Shown: positions 52,652-55,651 of the stretch, in pieces
Layout: each line of letters opens with the position of its first letter
Numbering within the stretch: the first letter of the stretch is position 1
Assembly: GCA_002699145.1 (NCBI GenBank)
Contig: PABK01000010.1
Span: forward strand, 1 to 55,651
Direction of reading: 5' to 3'
DNA length: 55,651 nt
Source of the DNA: Halioglobus sp.
GTDB taxonomy: Bacteria > Pseudomonadota > Gammaproteobacteria > Pseudomonadales > Halieaceae
Notes under the pieces: generated by a model
Seen by the model: only the letters and a program-made list of their open reading frames with translations
Databases searched by the model: none
What the model was told of the DNA's origin: nothing
Translations under genes and position numbers: made by a program

Positions 52652-55497
52652 GACTTGCCGGCCTCCGCCAGCAGTTCACGCTGGCGCGCGTCGAAACTGC
52701 GCTGTCGCTGTTGCCAGGCCGAGGGCTCGCTGACCTTCGTCGCCTGCACGGCGGTCACCTTGTACTCGGGGCAGTTGGTGGCCCAGTCGGAGTTGTCGGT
52801 GGTTATCACGTTGGCGCCGGACACCGGGTGATGGAAGGTGGTGTACACCACACCGGGCTTGACGCGCTGCGACAGCCGCGCGCGCAACACCGTGTTGCCC
52901 ACGCGCGACGCCAGCCCGACCCAGTCGCCGTCATTGATACCGCGATCCTCGGCGTCGAAGGGGTGGATCTCCAGCAGGTCCTCGGCGTGCCAGGCGGTGT
53001 TTTCCGTGCGCCGGGTCTGCGCGCCGACGTTGTACTGGGTAAGGATGCGCCCGGTGGTGAGCAGCAGCGGGAAGCGGCGATTGGCGCGCTCGGCCGTGGG
53101 CACGTACTCGGTCAGGGCGAAAAAGCCCTCGCCGCGCACAAAGCTGTCGACATGCATGGTCTCGGTGCCCTGCTGCGCCGCGTCGTTGCAGGGCCACTGC
53201 ACACTGCCCAGCGCGTCCAGCTTGGCGTAGCTGACCCCCGCGAACGTCGGCGTCAGCCGCGCGATCTCGTCCATGATCTCGGACGGGTGGCGGTAGTCCA
53301 TCGCGCATCCCATGGCATTGGCCAGGTCGACGGTCACCTCCCAGTCCTCCTTGCCGGACAGTGGCGGCATGACCCGACGCACCGGCGAGATACGCCGTTC
53401 GGCGTTGGTGAAGGTGCCGTTTTTTTCCAGGAAGGAGGCGCCGGGCAGGAACACGTGGGCGAACTTGGCGGTCTCGTTGAGGAACAGGTCCTGCACCACC
53501 AGGCACTCCAGGGAGGACAGGGCCGCCTCGATGTGCTGGGTGTTCGGGTCTGACTGGGCGACGTCCTCGCCCTGGCAGTACAGGCCGCGAAAGCCCCCGT
53601 CGATGGCCGCGTCGAACATATTGGGAATGCGCATGCCCGGCTCCGGGTCCAGGGTCACGCCCCAGTCCTGTTCGAACTGCGCGCGCGTGGCGGCGTCGGA
53701 CAGGTGGCGGTAGCCGGGCAACTCGTGGGGGAAGGAGCCCATGTCGCAGGAACCCTGCACGTTGTTCTGCCCGCGCATGGGGTTCACGCCCACCCCCTCG
53801 CGGCCGAGGTTGCCGGTGAGCATGGCGAGGTTGGCGATGGCCATGACGGCGGTGGAGCCCTGGCTGTGCTCGGTCACGCCCAGGCCGTAATAGATGGCGC
53901 CGTTGCCGGCGCCGGCGTACAGTCGCGCCGCCGCGCGCACCTGCGCCGCGGGCACGCCGATAGCCTCCTCCAGGGCTTCCGGCGACTGGTGCGTATCGCC
54001 GATGAACGCGCGCCAGCACTCGAAGGCCTCGTGCTCGCAACGCGCGCGGATGAAGGCCTCGTCGTGCAGGCCCTCACTGAGGATGGTGTGGGCCATTGCG
54101 TTGAGTATGGCGACATTGGCCCCGGGGTTCACCGCCAGGTGAAAGTCCGCGCGCACGTGCGGCGCGTCCACCAGCTCGATGCCGCGCGGGTCGATGACCA
54201 CGAGCCGCGCGCCCTGGCGCAAGCGCCGTTTCAGGCGCGAGCCGAACACCGGGTGCGCCTCGGTCGGGTTGGAGCCGATGACGACGACCACGTCCGCCTT
54301 CTCCACCGAGGCGAAGGTCTGCGTGCCGGCGGACTCGCCCAGGGTAGTTTTCAGGCCGTAGCCCGTGGGCGAGTGACAAACGCGGGCGCAGGTGTCCACG
54401 TTGTTGTTGCCGAAGCCCGAGCGCACCAGTTTCTGGATCAGGTAGACCTCCTCGTTGGTGCAGCGCGAGGAGGTGATGGCGCCGATACTGTTGCGCCCGT
54501 GACGCGCCTGTATGTCGCGCAGGCGGCGCGCGGTAAAGCCGATCGCCTCTTCCCAGGACACCGTGCGCCAGGCCTGGTCGATACTGTCGCGGATCATCGG
54601 CCGCGTGATGCGGTCGGCGTGGGTGGCGTAGCCGAAGGCGAAACGCCCCTTGACGCAGGCGTGGCCGGCGTTCGCGCGGCCGCCCTTGTCCGGCACCATG
54701 CGCACCACCTCGTTGCCGCGCAACTCGGCGCGGAACGCGCAGCCCACGCCGCAATAGGCGCAGGTGGTGGTCACCGTGTGCTCGGGCACGCCCTGCTCGA
54801 TGACGCTGTTCTCGGTGAGCGTGGCGGTGGGACAGGCATTCACGCAGGCGCCGCAGGACACGCACTCGGACTGCATGAACGGCTCGCCCTGCCCGGCGCT
54901 GACCACGGAGTCGAAACCGCGGCCGGCGATAGTCAGGGCAAACGTGCCCTGGGTCTCCTCGCAGGCGCGTACGCAGCGCGAGCAGACGATGCACTTGGCC
55001 GGGTCGAAGGTGAAATAGGGATTGGAGGTGTCTTTTTCGGCGTCGAGGTGTCCGGCGCCGTCGAAACCGTAGCGCACCTCGCGCAGGCCCACCTCGCCGG
55101 CGGTGTCCTGCAACTCGCAGTCGCCGTTGACCGCGCAGGTCAGGCAGTCCAGCGGGTGGTCGGAGATGTACAGCTCCATGACGTTGCGCCGCAGGCGCGC
55201 CAGTTCCGGCGACTGCGTGCGCACGCGCATGCCTGGACTCACCGGCGTGGTGCAGGAGGCGGGAAAGCCTTTCATGCCCTCGACCGCCACCAGGCACACG
55301 CGGCAGGAACCGAAAGCCTGCAGCGAGTCGGTGGCGCAGAGTTTCGGCACCTTGATGCCGGCCTCGGCGGCGGCGCGCATCACCGAGGTGCCGGCGGGGA
55401 CGGTGACATCCACGCCGTCGATGCTCAGCGAGACGGGCTCGCCCCCGGTGGCCGGCGGCGTGCCGTAATCGCGTTCGGGTTCGTAAAACTGCATCAT
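52648..55497 (-). CDS. fdsA: Formate dehydrogenase alpha subunit (molybdopterin, FdsA)
   Basis: A 949-residue enzyme oxidising formate to CO2. The N-terminal [2Fe-2S] domain has Cys54, Cys65, Cys68 and Cys82; a His/Cys cluster (LDCLTCAVNGDCELQ) and two ferredoxin-type clusters (CIVCSRCVRACEETQG and CVSCGACVNACPTATL) follow. The Mo-binding part starts with CAYCGVGC for another [4Fe-4S]. The active-site Cys is in TCARVCHSPTGYG, in place of selenocysteine. The bis-MGD C-terminal domain ends in GVVYTTFHHPVSGANVIT. The NADH-handling partners FdsB and FdsG would be expected upstream, beyond the window edge. The start is ATG at 55497, with only a weak ribosome site and a repeat array directly before it. 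Confidence 0.94.
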   Translation of the reverse strand: MMQFYEPERDYGTPPATGGEPVSLSIDGVDVTVPAGTSVMRAAAEAGIKVPKLCATDSLQAFGSCRVCLVAVEGMKGFPASCTTPVSPGMRVRTQSPELARLRRNVMELYISDHPLDCLTCAVNGDCELQDTAGEVGLREVRYGFDGAGHLDAEKDTSNPYFTFDPAKCIVCSRCVRACEETQGTFALTIAGRGFDSVVSAGQGEPFMQSECVSCGACVNACPTATLTENSVIEQGVPEHTVTTTCAYCGVGCAFRAELRGNEVVRMVPDKGGRANAGHACVKGRFAFGYATHADRITRPMIRDSIDQAWRTVSWEEAIGFTARRLRDIQARHGRNSIGAITSSRCTNEEVYLIQKLVRSGFGNNNVDTCARVCHSPTGYGLKTTLGESAGTQTFASVEKADVVVVIGSNPTEAHPVFGSRLKRRLRQGARLVVIDPRGIELVDAPHVRADFHLAVNPGANVAILNAMAHTILSEGLHDEAFIRARCEHEAFECWRAFIGDTHQSPEALEEAIGVPAAQVRAAARLYAGAGNGAIYYGLGVTEHSQGSTAVMAIANLAMLTGNLGREGVGVNPMRGQNNVQGSCDMGSFPHELPGYRHLSDAATRAQFEQDWGVTLDPEPGMRIPNMFDAAIDGGFRGLYCQGEDVAQSDPNTQHIEAALSSLECLVVQDLFLNETAKFAHVFLPGASFLEKNGTFTNAERRISPVRRVMPPLSGKEDWEVTVDLANAMGCAMDYRHPSEIMDEIARLTPTFAGVSYAKLDALGSVQWPCNDAAQQGTETMHVDSFVRGEGFFALTEYVPTAERANRRFPLLLTTGRILTQYNVGAQTRRTENTAWHAEDLLEIHPFDAEDRGINDGDWVGLASRVGNTVLRARLSQRVKPGVVYTTFHHPVSGANVITTDNSDWATNCPEYKVTAVQATKVSEPSAWQQRQRSFDARQRELLAEAGKS

Positions 55498-55500
55498 AGC

Positions 55501-55651
55501 GCCAGCCCCGTCATTCCCGCGCAAGCGGGAGTCCGGGGTCCTCCTTTGTGGGTCGCGCCAGCCCCGTCACTCCCGCGCAAGCGGGAATCCAGGGCCCTCC
55601 TTTCTTTGTAGGTCGCGCCAGCCCCGTCATTCCCGCGCAAGCGGGAATCCA
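55501..55651. repeat. Tandem dRS3-like repeat array upstream of fdsA
   Basis: Three units of about 57-60 bp, each starting near GCGCCAGCCCCGTCA and holding a 26-bp palindrome at 55510-55535, 55566-55591 and 55626-55651. The last unit is cut by the window end. Units differ by a few bases and small length changes. Confidence 0.85.

Overview
The window is high-GC proteobacterial DNA. The gene families point to a marine gammaproteobacterium of the Halieaceae (OM60/NOR5) type: a PEP-CTERM/exosortase-linked exopolysaccharide locus, a wax-ester synthase, a recA-recX pair under a LexA-type box, an FdsA/FdsD formate dehydrogenase, and many catabolic oxidoreductases. The taxonomic call is inference from gene content; there is no rRNA or tRNA gene in the window to confirm it.

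Region 1 (about 1-13,400) is surface-polymer and PEP-CTERM biology. It holds a secreted PEP-CTERM protein behind a near-perfect sigma-54 promoter and a PrsT-like TPR lipoprotein. Next comes a tight set of four genes: hexapeptide acyltransferase, GT1-type glycosyltransferase, a ThiF/nitroreductase fusion (MoeY/Rv1355c type) and a FeeM-like N-acyltransferase. These are followed by a low-molecular-weight tyrosine phosphatase, a VanZ-like membrane protein and, on the other strand, an EpsB-type sugar transferase. No exosortase is inside the window.

Region 2 (13,400-34,850) is a mosaic of single genes and short operons. It includes a GGDEF-EAL protein, a pectinacetylesterase-like lipoprotein, a sulfatase broken by a one-base frameshift, arfB, a SnoaL-like protein, a Tat-exported DUF1214 protein and a ThuA-like protein. 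Further along are a CNT nucleoside transporter, a DUF3445 haem-type demethylase relative, an ExaC-like aldehyde dehydrogenase, two luciferase-like flavin oxidoreductases, a CurA-like reductase with a Tat-like leader, an N-acyl-D-amino-acid deacylase relative, a thiamine-binding YkoF-like protein, the remnant of a DsbA-fold isomerase and a large Ig-like/VWA exported protein.

Region 3 (34,871-40,292) is a visibly AT-richer island of about 5.4 kb carrying a TetR regulator, a cytochrome P450, an acyl-CoA synthetase and an SDR dehydrogenase. It is bounded by exact 22-bp direct repeats. One repeat is the 3' end of recX, so the element appears to have integrated there and regenerated the recX stop codon. 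No intact recombinase is present.

Region 4 (40,280-55,651) holds recX, recA, a wax-ester synthase with a lysine/arginine-rich tail, a sulfotransferase-like protein, exported proteins of unknown role, a hotdog-fold protein, another luciferase-like oxidoreductase, an aspartoacylase-like hydrolase translationally coupled to a GCS2-type ligase, a SIMPL protein and fdsD-fdsA. It also carries eleven copies of a 26-bp palindrome matching the ATTCCC-N8-GGGAAT pattern of neisserial dRS3 elements, including a 111-bp near-identical duplication and a tandem array just upstream of fdsA.
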